Below are positions 8,117 through 16,431 of a stretch of DNA of 60,371 nt, piece by piece. Within the stretch, counting starts at the first letter, position 1, and the number at the start of each line of letters is the position of its first letter. The notes beneath the pieces are model-generated. The model was given only the letters and a program-made list of their open reading frames with translations, was not told where the DNA came from and ran no database searches. The translations under genes and the position numbers were made by a program. The DNA lies in NCBI RefSeq assembly GCF_017921975.2, contig NZ_JAGEMO020000071.1:1-60371 (forward strand), in the 5' to 3' direction. Origin of the DNA: Hymenobacter terricola (GTDB lineage: Bacteria; Bacteroidota; Bacteroidia; Cytophagales; Hymenobacteraceae).

Positions 8117-11100
8117 ATGCCCGCATACCGCCCCGAAGAAATCGAAAAGAAGTGGCAGGCCCACTGGAAACAGCACCACACGTTCCAGGCCGACAACCAC
8201 TCCGAGAAGCCCAAATACTACGTGCTCGACATGTTTCCCTACCCCTCCGGGGCGGGCCTGCACGTCGGCCACCCGCTGGGCTACATTGCCTCCGATATCG
8301 TGACGCGCTACAAGCGCCTGCGGGGCTTCAACGTGCTGCATCCCATGGGTTTCGATTCCTTCGGCCTGCCCGCCGAGCAGTACGCCATCCAGACCGGCCA
8401 GCACCCGGCCGTGACCACCGAGCAGAACATCGAAACCTACATCAAGCAACTCAACAGCCTTGGTTTCAGCTACGACTGGAGCCGCGAGGTGCGCACGTCG
8501 GATGCCTCTTACTACAAGTGGACGCAGTGGATTTTCCTCAAGCTGTTCAACTCCTGGTACAACCTCGACACCAACAAGGCCGAGCCCCTCACCGGGCTCA
8601 CCGCCCGCTTTGCCGCCGGCGGCAGCGAGGGCATCAACGCGGCCGGCGATGCCGAGGAGCGCCAGGTTTTCACCGCCGGCCAGTGGGCCATGTTCACCGA
8701 AAAGCAGAAGCTGGCCGCCGTGCTCCCCTACCGCCTCGCTTACCAGCAGGACACCTACGTGAACTGGTGCCCCGGCCTGGGCACGGTTTTGAGTAATGAC
8801 GAAGTGAAAGACGGCCTGAGCGAGCGCGGCGGCTTCCCCGTCGAGCGCCGCCTCATGCCGCAGTGGAGCCTGCGCATCACCGCCTACGCCGACCGCCTGC
8901 TGCAAGGCCTCGACCAACTCGACTGGCCCGACGCCGTGAAGGAGATGCAGCGCAACTGGATTGGCAAGAGCATCGGGGCCGAAGTGACGTTCCCGGTTAT
9001 TGCCGGGGAGGCTTCCAACGCATCCGAAAGTGCTTCCAACGGCCCGGCCATTAAGGTTTACACCACCCGCGTCGATACCATCTACGGGGCCACCTTCCTC
9101 GTTTTGGCCCCGGAGCATGAATTAGTGGATGTCATCACCACGCCCGCCCAGCGGGCGGCCGTGGACGAGTACATCGCCGCCACCAAGCGCCGCTCGGAGC
9201 GCGACCGCATGGCCGACGTGAAGGCCGTGTCCGGCGTGTTCACCGGCGCGTATGCCGCCAATCCGGTGAATAACGAGCCCGTGCCCATCTGGCTGGCCGA
9301 CTACGTGCTGGCCGGCTACGGCACCGGCGCCGTGATGGCCGTGCCCAGCGGCGACCAGCGCGACTATCTTTTCGCCAAGCACTTCAACCTGCCCATCCCC
9401 GCCATTTCCGATGCCCAGCAGGGCCTCGACCAGCAGGCCGACCCCACCAAGGAAGGCCACTACATCAACTCCGGCATCATCAACGGCCTCACCTACAAGG
9501 AAGCCACGCCGAAGCTCATCGCCTTTCTCGAAGCAAAAGGCCTGGGCAAAGGCAAGGTGAATTTCCGCCAGCGCGACGCCATTTTCGGCCGCCAGCGCTA
9601 CTGGGGCGAGCCCATTCCGATTTACTACAAGGACGGCACCGCCTACGGCATCGCCGAAAGCGACCTGCCGCTGGTGCTGCCCGAAATCGACGAGTACAAG
9701 CCCACCGAAACCGGCGAGCCACCCCTCGGCCGCGCCGCCAACTGGCTCTACAAGGACAAATACCCCTACGAGCTGAGCACCATGCCCGGCTGGGCGGGCT
9801 CGTCGTGGTACTACCTCCGCTACATGGACCCCACCAACGAAGCCCGCTTCGTCTCGGAAGAAGCCGAGCACTACTGGGGCTCCGTGGACCTCTACATGGG
9901 CGGGGCTGAGCACGCCACCGGCCACCTGTTGTATGCGCGGTTCTGGTATTTGTTTCTGAAGGACTTGGGGCTGGTGAGTGGCAATGAGCCGTTCCAGAAA
10001 CTGATTAATCAGGGGATGATATTGGGGCGGTCGAATTTCGTGTATCGTTACAAAATCAAGTGGGACGTAGAGCGTAATGAAGACACTCGTAATGAGATTA
10101 CATTCATTGAATTTCCGCAAGTATTTGTCTCTAAATCATTTTTCGACTTATTGTCAAATGCTGATAGTGAAGATGAAATGCTCACGAATCAAGTTTACAA
10201 TTTTGTTGACCAATTGGTTAAGAAAATCGAGATTCAGAATCCCGGTTTTACCATTAATGCGCATATTTCTCCTGCCGATAAACACGCGTGCTCTGTATTA
10301 CATGTTGATGTTAGCATTGTCAATAATGACGTATTGAACGTAGCCGCTTTTAGACATTCGCGGTCTGAATACGCAGCAGCTGAATTCATTTTCGAGGAAA
10401 ATGGCACCTACTTGTGCGGTTGGGATATAGAGAAGATGTCCAAGTCAAAATTGAACGTCGTTAACCCCACCGAACTCATCGACAAATACGGCGCGGACGC
10501 GCTGCGCCTCTACGAAATGTTCCTCGGCCCGCTGGAGCAGTACAAGCCCTGGAACACCAACGGCATCAGCGGCGTGAGCGGCTTCCTCAAGAAGCTCTGG
10601 CGCCTCTTCCACCCCGAAGACGGGGCCCTGGCCGTGACCGACGAGCCGGCCACCCCGGCCGAATTGAAGGTCCTGCACCGCGCCATTCAGAAGGTGCAGG
10701 AAGACATCGAGAAGTTCAGCTTCAACACCTCCGTCAGCCTGTTCATGATTACCGTGAACGAGCTCACGGCCCTCAAATGCCACAAGCGCGCCATTCTGGA
10801 GCCGCTCGTGCTGCTGGTGTCGCCTTATGCGCCGCACCTCGCCGAGGAGCTGTGGCAGGAGCTGGGCCACGCGCCCGGCAGCATCAGCCACGCCGGCTAC
10901 CCCGAGTTCCGCGCCGAATTCCTGGTGGAAGACTCCGTAGTGTATCCCCTCGCCATCAATGGCAAGGTGCGCGAGCAAATGCAGTTCGCCGCCGCCGCCA
11001 CCGCCGCAGAGATTGAAACCGCCGTGCTGGCCTCGGACTTCCTGGCCAAGCACGGCGAAGGTAAGTCGGCCAAAAAGGTGATTGTCGTGCCCGGCCGCAT

Positions 11101-11119
11101 GGTGAACGTGGTGGTGTAG
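8117..11119 (+). CDS. leuS: Leucine--tRNA ligase, with enlarged AT-rich insertion
   Basis: 1000 residues; charges tRNA-Leu in the cytoplasm. Class I signatures: HVGHPLGY (HIGH box, residues 49-56) and KMSKS (about 774-778). The CP1 editing domain is present, with its GTGAVMAVPSGDQRDY segment and conserved aspartate. Between FVYR (641-644) and HVDV (729-732) there are about 84 residues. The Bacteroidota enzymes I recall have roughly 25 there, so the insert looks unusually large. The DNA from about 10000 to 10450 is far more AT-rich than the rest: 10081-10140 has 19 G/C of 60, against 38 of 60 at 9841-9900. The frame stays open and all catalytic motifs are kept, so the enzyme should be functional. 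A strong terminator follows. Confidence 0.96.
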   Translation: MPAYRPEEIEKKWQAHWKQHHTFQADNHSEKPKYYVLDMFPYPSGAGLHVGHPLGYIASDIVTRYKRLRGFNVLHPMGFDSFGLPAEQYAIQTGQHPAVTTEQNIETYIKQLNSLGFSYDWSREVRTSDASYYKWTQWIFLKLFNSWYNLDTNKAEPLTGLTARFAAGGSEGINAAGDAEERQVFTAGQWAMFTEKQKLAAVLPYRLAYQQDTYVNWCPGLGTVLSNDEVKDGLSERGGFPVERRLMPQWSLRITAYADRLLQGLDQLDWPDAVKEMQRNWIGKSIGAEVTFPVIAGEASNASESASNGPAIKVYTTRVDTIYGATFLVLAPEHELVDVITTPAQRAAVDEYIAATKRRSERDRMADVKAVSGVFTGAYAANPVNNEPVPIWLADYVLAGYGTGAVMAVPSGDQRDYLFAKHFNLPIPAISDAQQGLDQQADPTKEGHYINSGIINGLTYKEATPKLIAFLEAKGLGKGKVNFRQRDAIFGRQRYWGEPIPIYYKDGTAYGIAESDLPLVLPEIDEYKPTETGEPPLGRAANWLYKDKYPYELSTMPGWAGSSWYYLRYMDPTNEARFVSEEAEHYWGSVDLYMGGAEHATGHLLYARFWYLFLKDLGLVSGNEPFQKLINQGMILGRSNFVYRYKIKWDVERNEDTRNEITFIEFPQVFVSKSFFDLLSNADSEDEMLTNQVYNFVDQLVKKIEIQNPGFTINAHISPADKHACSVLHVDVSIVNNDVLNVAAFRHSRSEYAAAEFIFEENGTYLCGWDIEKMSKSKLNVVNPTELIDKYGADALRLYEMFLGPLEQYKPWNTNGISGVSGFLKKLWRLFHPEDGALAVTDEPATPAELKVLHRAIQKVQEDIEKFSFNTSVSLFMITVNELTALKCHKRAILEPLVLLVSPYAPHLAEELWQELGHAPGSISHAGYPEFRAEFLVEDSVVYPLAINGKVREQMQFAAAATAAEIETAVLASDFLAKHGEGKSAKKVIVVPGRMVNVVV

Positions 11120-11140
11120 TTGCTGCGGTTTGATTGACAC

Positions 11141-11176
11141 GACAAAGGCCCGCTGCGCATGCAGCGGGCCTTTGTC
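11141..11176. terminator. Terminator after leuS
   Basis: A perfect 16-bp stem (GACAAAGGCCCGCTGC and its complement) around a GCAT loop, with TTTGTC at its 3' end. It starts 22 bases past the leuS stop. Confidence 0.75.
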
Positions 11177-11269
11177 GTAATTCTATTGGGCTAACAATGC
11201 CCCGGAGAGCGGAAGAGAAAGTCAAGCCCCAGCGGGGCGGACAGTCAGCGGCAACAGGTATGGCCGGAT

Positions 11270-11425
11270 TTATTTTCGGGTATCTGGCTTTGAATTCTTT
11301 GGCTTTTCTACAACCTTACTTCTGTCAGCCGCGGGTTTCGCCACTTTGTAAGGGAGGTTCAGCTCGCGCAGGAGCTTCTGCACAACATTCACCCGGTCAT
11401 CAGGCACGGTTACAGTCAGGTCCAT
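11270..11425 (-). CDS. Small orphan antitoxin-like protein
   Basis: A 51-residue ORF reading MDLTVTVPDDRVNVVQKLLR, then ELNLPYKVAK and a Lys-rich tail ending RK. The short N-terminal beta strand followed by a helix (VPDDRVNVVQKLLREL) resembles the small type II antitoxins of Bacteroidota that precede RelE/HigB-type toxins. No toxin gene is adjacent on either strand. Upstream, on its 5' side, lies the divergent M14 peptidase gene. The ORF fills most of the 437-base gap between leuS and the peptidase. The family assignment rests on pattern only. Confidence 0.5.
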   Translation of the reverse strand: MDLTVTVPDDRVNVVQKLLRELNLPYKVAKPAADRSKVVEKPKNSKPDTRK

Positions 11426-11556
11426 GATTCAAACTTAAGCCTGAGCGGCGCAGAAGCAACCGGCTGCTTTGGGGGTTGTTCATACCGGGTTTAAACTTAC
11501 TTCGCGTTGCTTTTGTGCCCTACCTTGTTGCCAATTAAGCCATTTTCCGACCTTCT

Positions 11557-14172
11557 ATGCTACAACGCTTCCTGCGCCAACAGCCATCAACGGCTTCTTG
11601 CTCTCAATCATTTTCACGGCTGGCAGTTCTGTTTTTCGCCGCTCTACTCAGCTTCTCCAGCCGCGCCCAAACCACTGACACGGCCGGTCCGCTCCTCACG
11701 CCCGAGCAATTTCTTGGCTACAAGCTGGGTGCCCAGTTCACGCCCCACGCAGAGCTGCTGCGCTACGTAGCCCACGTAGCCGCCCACACGCCCGGCCGCA
11801 TGAAGCTGGTGCGCTACGGCAGTACCTACGAGCACCGCCCGCTGGAAGTGGTGCAGATTGCCAGCGCCGAGAATTTCGGCCGGCTTGAAGATGTGCGTCA
11901 CAACAATCTGCGTCTGGCGGGCCTGGAAACCGGCACCGGCCAGCGCCAGCAGCCGGCCGTGTGCTGGCTGAGCTACAACGTGCACGGCAACGAAGCCGTG
12001 AGCAGCGAAGCCGTGATGCAGGTGCTCTACGACCTGGCCAACCCCCAGGACCAGCAGATGCAGGACTGGTTGAAAAACACCGTCGTCATCGTGGACCCCT
12101 GCATCAACCCCGACGGCCACGACCGCTACGCCAACTGGTACAACCGCGTGCGGAACCAGTCGCCCAACGCTGGCCCCGATTCCTGGGAGCACCACGAGCC
12201 CTGGCCCGGTGGCCGGTTCAATCACTACTACTTCGACCTGAACCGCGACTGGGCCTGGCAAACCCAGCAGGAAACCCGCCAGCGCATCGTGCTCTACAAC
12301 CAGTGGCTGCCCGCCGTGCACGCCGATTTTCACGAAATGGGGCCGAATAATTCCTACTACTTCTCCCCGGCCGCCAAGCCCTACCACGCCGATATTACGC
12401 CCTGGCAACGCCAGTTTCAGGGCATCCTGGGCGACTACAACAAGGTGGCCTTCGACAAAAACAACTGGCTGTATTTCACCCGCGAAATCTACGACCTGTA
12501 CGCCCCCACCTACGGCGATACCTGGCCCAGCTTCAACGGCGCCATCGGCATGACCTACGAGCAGGGCGGCGGCGGCCCGGCCGGCGTGGCCTACTCCCGC
12601 CTCGACGGCGACACCCTCACGCTGGCCCAGCGCATTGCCCACCACCACGCCGCCAGCCGCGCCACCATCCAGGCCACTGCCGAGCGCCACGATGACTTGC
12701 TGCGCGAGTTCCAGAGCTACTTCGCCACTGCCAAAACCAAGCCCCAGGGCGAGTATAAAACCTATGTGCTTTCGGCTGGCAACGACCCCGGCCAACTCCG
12801 CACCCTCACCCAGTACCTCAACCGCAACCAAATCAGCTACGGTTTCGCCTCCAAACGCACAAAAACCAGAGGCTTCAACTATACCACCGGCAAAACCGAA
12901 ACGGTACAAATTGAGCCCCGCGACGTGGTCGTGAGCATGTACCAGCCCAAATCGACGCTGGTAAAGGTGCTGTTCGAGCCCCGCCCGCAGCTCGAAGACT
13001 CGCTCACCTACGACATCACCTCCTGGGCCCTGCCCTACGCCTTTGGGGTGAGAGCCTACGCCCTTGCCGGCCGCCTCGATGTTTCGGCCAGCGCGCCCGC
13101 GCAGGCCATGGTACGCGGCAGCGCGGCCTCCACTACCGAGCGCCCCTACGCCTACCTGGCCCGTTGGAACAGCCTGCAGGACGTGCGCTTCCTGAGCCGC
13201 CTGCTGCAACAAAAAGTAAAAGTGCGCTACGCCGAAAAGGCCTTTGAGTCCGAAGGCCAGCAGTACGCGCCCGGCACGCTCGTCATCACCCGCACCGGCA
13301 ATGAGGCCCTGGGCACGCGGTTCGACCAGCTGGTGCGCGCCCAGGCCGACTCGGCCGGCACCGTGGTTACGGCCGTGAAATCGGGCTTTTCCACCTCCGG
13401 GCGCGACCTCGGCTCCGGCACCGTGCACTTCGTGAAACAGCCGAGCGTGGCCGTGGTGGCCGGCCCCGGCGTCGACGCCACCGCGTTTGGCGAGGTGTGG
13501 CACTTCTTTGAGCAGCAGCTGGGCTACCCGCTCACGGTGCTGGGCACAGACTACCTCAGCCGGGTTTCGATGCAGAAATACGATGTCCTGATTCTGCCCA
13601 ACGGCAGCTACAATGACATTTATTCCGACCGCAACCTCGAAAACCTCAAGGCCTGGGTGCGCGACGGCGGCCGCCTCATTGCCCTCGAAGGCGCCGCCAA
13701 GTTCCTCGCCAACAAGAAGGATTTCCTGCTCAAAACCAAAACCGTCGACAGCGTCGCCATCAAAAAGGCCAACAAGGAAAACCCCTACCAACTCCTGCGC
13801 CGCTACGGCGACTCGGAGCGCGAAGAAGCCGAGGACGTGGTGCAGGGCAGCGTGTACCGCGTGCAGCTCGACAATACTCACCCGCTGGCCTTTGGCTACG
13901 GCGACACCTACTTCGCCTTGGTGCGCAGCCCGCTCAACTATGGCTTCCTCGGCAAAGGCGGCTGGAATGTGGGCGTCATCAAGAAAGACAGCTACTCGGC
14001 TGGCTTCATCGGCACCAAAGCCCGCAAGGATTTAACGGATACGTTCGTGGTGGGCACCCAAGATTTGGGGCGCGGCGAAGTGGTGTATCTGGGCGATAAC
14101 CCGCTATTCCGCGCTTTCTGGCAGGGTGGCAAACTGATGTTTGGCAACGCGGTTTTCTTGGTTGGGCAGTAG
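11557..14172 (+). CDS. Secreted M14 family zinc carboxypeptidase
   Basis: 871 residues. An N-terminal signal segment (hydrophobic core about residues 22-34, ending SFSSRAQ) targets it for export. The M14 domain starts near residue 50. Zinc ligands are H143 and E146 in NVHGNEAVSSE and a later histidine in AVHADFHEMG. CINPDGHDRY and LNRDWAW are also typical of the family. After about residue 380 comes a long C-terminal region with a GATase1-like segment (around 620-760) seen in the large Bacteroidota M14 peptidases. It probably removes C-terminal residues from extracellular peptides. It stands alone, between a terminator and a convergent gene. Confidence 0.9.
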   Translation: MLQRFLRQQPSTASCSQSFSRLAVLFFAALLSFSSRAQTTDTAGPLLTPEQFLGYKLGAQFTPHAELLRYVAHVAAHTPGRMKLVRYGSTYEHRPLEVVQIASAENFGRLEDVRHNNLRLAGLETGTGQRQQPAVCWLSYNVHGNEAVSSEAVMQVLYDLANPQDQQMQDWLKNTVVIVDPCINPDGHDRYANWYNRVRNQSPNAGPDSWEHHEPWPGGRFNHYYFDLNRDWAWQTQQETRQRIVLYNQWLPAVHADFHEMGPNNSYYFSPAAKPYHADITPWQRQFQGILGDYNKVAFDKNNWLYFTREIYDLYAPTYGDTWPSFNGAIGMTYEQGGGGPAGVAYSRLDGDTLTLAQRIAHHHAASRATIQATAERHDDLLREFQSYFATAKTKPQGEYKTYVLSAGNDPGQLRTLTQYLNRNQISYGFASKRTKTRGFNYTTGKTETVQIEPRDVVVSMYQPKSTLVKVLFEPRPQLEDSLTYDITSWALPYAFGVRAYALAGRLDVSASAPAQAMVRGSAASTTERPYAYLARWNSLQDVRFLSRLLQQKVKVRYAEKAFESEGQQYAPGTLVITRTGNEALGTRFDQLVRAQADSAGTVVTAVKSGFSTSGRDLGSGTVHFVKQPSVAVVAGPGVDATAFGEVWHFFEQQLGYPLTVLGTDYLSRVSMQKYDVLILPNGSYNDIYSDRNLENLKAWVRDGGRLIALEGAAKFLANKKDFLLKTKTVDSVAIKKANKENPYQLLRRYGDSEREEAEDVVQGSVYRVQLDNTHPLAFGYGDTYFALVRSPLNYGFLGKGGWNVGVIKKDSYSAGFIGTKARKDLTDTFVVGTQDLGRGEVVYLGDNPLFRAFWQGGKLMFGNAVFLVGQ

Positions 14173-14176
14173 GCAA

Positions 14177-14208
14177 CCAAACCGTCGGTAGTCAACCCCG
14201 GCGGGGCA
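14177..14208 (-). repeat. Short intergenic repeat, CCCCGCCGGGG family
   Basis: On the minus strand this reads CCCCGCCGGGGTTGACTACC, then CGGTTTGG. It resembles the element at 52-95. It lies in the convergent gap between the M14 peptidase and MmcQ/YjbR genes. Confidence 0.4.
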
Positions 14209-14224
14209 GCCCAACTTGATTCTG

Positions 14225-14575
14225 CTAGGACTCCAGCGCTGCCTTCACCGCCTTTGGCAGCGAGGCCCTCACTAAATCATACGAGTGGTCGATGAGCTGC
14301 CGCAGCTGGCTATCCGGCGCGCCGGCACCGATGAGCACGGTGTTCCAGAGCTGCTTATTCATGTGGTAGCCGGGCAGCACGTAGTCGTGCGCCTCCCGCA
14401 GCTCCACTGCCCGCTCGGGGTCGCATTTTAGATTCATGCTGGCAAAGGTATTGATGTCGGTCAGCGCGAACATTTTACCGCCCACTTTGAACACCAGCGT
14501 ATCGGGGCCAAAGGGTGTGTGTTCCGTCACGCCGGCCTTCAACAGACAGTAGTCGCGGAAATCCTCAATATTCAT
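14225..14575 (-). CDS. MmcQ/YjbR family protein
   Basis: 116 residues from the ATG at 14575 (MNIEDFRDYCLLKAG); a longer frame exists but adds an unlikely N-terminus. It matches the MmcQ/YjbR fold: N-terminal 'ExxRDYCLxKxGVTEHTPFG', a central FKVGGKMFALTDI strand pair, then the CDPERAVELREAH motif and the HMNKQLWNTV segment. The family has a CyaY-like double-wing fold and is thought to bind DNA; its cellular role is not established. Downstream of a small membrane-protein gene on the same strand (12 bases), probably co-transcribed. Confidence 0.88.
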   Translation of the reverse strand: MNIEDFRDYCLLKAGVTEHTPFGPDTLVFKVGGKMFALTDINTFASMNLKCDPERAVELREAHDYVLPGYHMNKQLWNTVLIGAGAPDSQLRQLIDHSYDLVRASLPKAVKAALES

Positions 14576-14586
14576 CCCGAATTTTC

Positions 14587-14760
14587 TTACAGCACGTAGC
14601 GGAACAGCATCACTACCAGGCACACCAGGAACATTGCCAGGCTGAGCTTATTGATGAAGTGCATGGTCTTCATGTTGAAGTTATTCTTGCGGTTGGGGTC
14701 GTGCTTGCGGAAATAATAACCGAGCACGGGGCCGAAGTTGAAAAGATTTTTACCGTTCAT
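14587..14760 (-). CDS. DUF6728-like small membrane protein
   Basis: 57 residues: MNGKNLFNFGPVLGYYFRKH, a basic middle (DPNRKNNFNMKTMHF), then one TM helix (LAMFLVCLVVMLFRYVL) to the C-terminus. The FGPVxGYYFRKxDPxRKxNFN pattern is one I associate with a small Bacteroidota-specific family (DUF6728). Function is unknown; it would sit in the inner membrane with a basic cytoplasmic N-terminus. TACCTTAG about 20 bases upstream resembles a -7 box. It probably shares a transcript with the MmcQ/YjbR gene. Confidence 0.75.
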   Translation of the reverse strand: MNGKNLFNFGPVLGYYFRKHDPNRKNNFNMKTMHFINKLSLAMFLVCLVVMLFRYVL

Positions 14761-14812
14761 GGCGGGGCGGGTTGGGGTGTAGCTAAGGTAACACCTGGGC
14801 AGGAAGAAAGAT

Positions 14813-15535
14813 TTATTGCATTACCTGCTTTCGCTCGCGCCATACCAATTCAGTTGGCAGTTCCACCGAGGCAAATTCCAGGTGCAACACCCGGCGCGGC
14901 CGGTCGCTCGTGCTGCGGTTTGACGCGTGCAGTAGCAATGGCTTCATGAGCATGGCGCCGCCAGCGGGCACGGCGCAGCTGGTGGCCGCCAGCGTGAGGC
15001 CGGCAATTTCGGCGGCCGGCACCACGCCCCGTTGGTGCGAACCGGGTACCACTTTCAGCGCGCCGTTGGTGGCGTCGCAGTCGTCGAGGTGGATGCGGAT
15101 GGTGCATTCGTTTTCCAGCACGGCCACGGGCGGCTGCACCGAAATACCCTCCGGCTTGCTGGTCCAGGGGCCGAAACCGGGCAGGTTGGCGCGGCGGTCC
15201 ACGTTTATCATCAGGTCCTGGTGCCAGGCCACCAGCCAGTTCGAGCCGGCTGGTTTGTCGAAATAAATGCTTTTCGTGAGGTGACAGCCGGCGGGAAAAA
15301 GTTGCGCCAATGCCCTACGCAAGGCATCCGTAGCCAGCAGCGGCCACAGTCCCGGCACCTCGCCCAGCACATCCCGGATGGCAAACACCTCCTGGCTGCG
15401 CCGAAAATTGGGGCCGCTCGCGGGGGCGCTTTCCACACTTCGCAGCAGCGTGGCCACCTCGTGGGCATTGTAATAGGGCGGGCAGCACCGCAAAGCCTTC
15501 GGCCCGCAGTTCCCCGGCCCACTCGCTGGGAGCAT
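14813..15535 (-). CDS. Phytanoyl-CoA dioxygenase (PhyH) family protein, probably frameshifted at the N-terminus
   Basis: This frame encodes about 240 residues of an Fe(II)/2-oxoglutarate-type oxygenase: WHQDLMINVD supplies the HxD ligands, and KPLLLHASNRS with a later Arg the distal His/2-OG site. Its first 20 residues (MLPASGPGNCG...) look like a shadow. Another minus frame starts at ATG 15548, six bases after a TAGCTTTG box, and reads MKGTNAPSEWAGELRAEGFA then VLPALL. That is a natural PhyH N-terminus. Removing one base near 15470 joins VLPALL to NAHEVATLLRSVESA. So the gene probably begins at 15548 and carries a one-base insertion: a sequencing error, a young pseudogene or a variable site. 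Substrate unknown. Confidence 0.75.
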   Translation of the reverse strand: MLPASGPGNCGPKALRCCPPYYNAHEVATLLRSVESAPASGPNFRRSQEVFAIRDVLGEVPGLWPLLATDALRRALAQLFPAGCHLTKSIYFDKPAGSNWLVAWHQDLMINVDRRANLPGFGPWTSKPEGISVQPPVAVLENECTIRIHLDDCDATNGALKVVPGSHQRGVVPAAEIAGLTLAATSCAVPAGGAMLMKPLLLHASNRSTSDRPRRVLHLEFASVELPTELVWRERKQVMQ

Positions 15536-15554
15536 TAGTACCTTTCATGGGGCG

Positions 15555-15562
15555 CAAAGCTA
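15555..15562 (-). promoter_or_regulatory. -7 box of the PhyH-family gene
   Basis: TAGCTTTG on the minus strand, ending six bases before ATG 15548. This is the leaderless-type spacing seen elsewhere in the window, and it supports 15548 as the true start. Confidence 0.5.
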
Positions 15563-15637
15563 CTCCAGTGCCCGCGTCACGACCGAAGCAGCTCACCGCT
15601 CTGCCGCTTGCCTGTACCCGATTACTCCCGCTTGCCC

Positions 15638-16105
15638 ATGAAAAAACCCACTCCTTTCCTACTGCTGGCCTCGCTATTCAGCGGCACTACCGCCCTGGCC
15701 CAGAAACCCTCAGCCGAAGCCAACGCGGTGAAGCAAACCGTCACCGCCTTTTTCGATGGCATGCGGCGCGGTGATAGCACCGCCGTGCGCCGCACCCTGG
15801 CCCCGGCCGCCGTATTTCACGCCTTCGGCGGCCAGCCCGGCCAGCCGCCCACCCTGCAAATCGAAAGCATCAGCGGCTTCCTGAAAGCCGTGGGCTCGCC
15901 CCACCCCGAAATCTGGGACGAGCGAGTGCAATTCGAACGGGTTTTAATCGACGCCAACCTGGCCAGTGTGTGGGCTCCCTACGAGTTCTACCTGGGCAGC
16001 AAATTCAGCCATTGCGGCTACGATTCGTTCCAGCTGGTGAAGCTGGCCGATGGCTGGAAAATCGCGCACATCATCGACACGCGAAGGAAGGAGAAGTGTA
16101 GGTAG
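15638..16105 (+). CDS. Secreted NTF2-like (DUF4440-type) protein
   Basis: 155 residues from ATG 15638 (MKKPTPFLLLASLFSGTTALA, a signal peptide). The mature part has the SnoaL/NTF2-like layout: helix AVKQTVTAFFDGMRRGD, then VRRTLAPAAVFHAF, and a final sheet with DSFQLVKLADGWKIAHI. Such proteins are small-molecule binders or unknown enzymes; no catalytic residues can be assigned. The residue after the first strand pair (HCGYDSFQL) is family-typical. Confidence 0.82.
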   Translation: MKKPTPFLLLASLFSGTTALAQKPSAEANAVKQTVTAFFDGMRRGDSTAVRRTLAPAAVFHAFGGQPGQPPTLQIESISGFLKAVGSPHPEIWDERVQFERVLIDANLASVWAPYEFYLGSKFSHCGYDSFQLVKLADGWKIAHIIDTRRKEKCR

Positions 16106-16111
16106 CTTTCT

Positions 16112-16393
16112 TTAATCGCCAAAAGCAATAAGGCCACAATCAGCGGCATTTGCCTGCTTTAAAATATCAGTCAAATTTGAAAGGGAAGTACGATTTAGCT
16201 CTTTTAACTGGGCAATTTTTCGACTAACTGATTCATTTGACCAACGAAATTTTCCATAATAATCCAAGTGCTTTTCAACAACATTTGCTATCTGTGCTTC
16301 CTCAAATTCCTCCCATTCAATTCCACCAATAAATTTCAATTTTGGAGAATTATTAGTTGGTTGGCCATCATGAATCTGAAAGAAATCGAGCAT
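16112..16393 (-). CDS. Hypothetical protein, AT-rich
   Basis: 93 residues, no recognised family. The sequence is acidic to neutral and mostly helical (FEEAQIANVVEKHLDYYG, SVSRKIAQLKELNRTSLSN). The DNA is clearly more AT-rich than its neighbours, which suggests recent transfer or a remnant of a longer gene. It is convergent with the NTF2-like gene (6 bases apart) and upstream of ispG on the same strand. Its reality as a protein gene is uncertain. Confidence 0.5.
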   Translation of the reverse strand: MLDFFQIHDGQPTNNSPKLKFIGGIEWEEFEEAQIANVVEKHLDYYGKFRWSNESVSRKIAQLKELNRTSLSNLTDILKQANAADCGLIAFGD

Positions 16394-16431
16394 AAATTGT
16401 TCAAGGAATCTTTAACACTTCAGCAAATATT

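Noticed and set aside
7319..9118. 599-codon minus-strand ORF over the coiled-coil gene and the start of leuS
   Set aside because: Shadow frame; crosses the repeat and the leuS promoter.
11644..13881. 745-codon ORF antisense to the M14 peptidase
   Set aside because: Shadow frame; the sense strand has a complete peptidase with signal peptide and zinc motifs.
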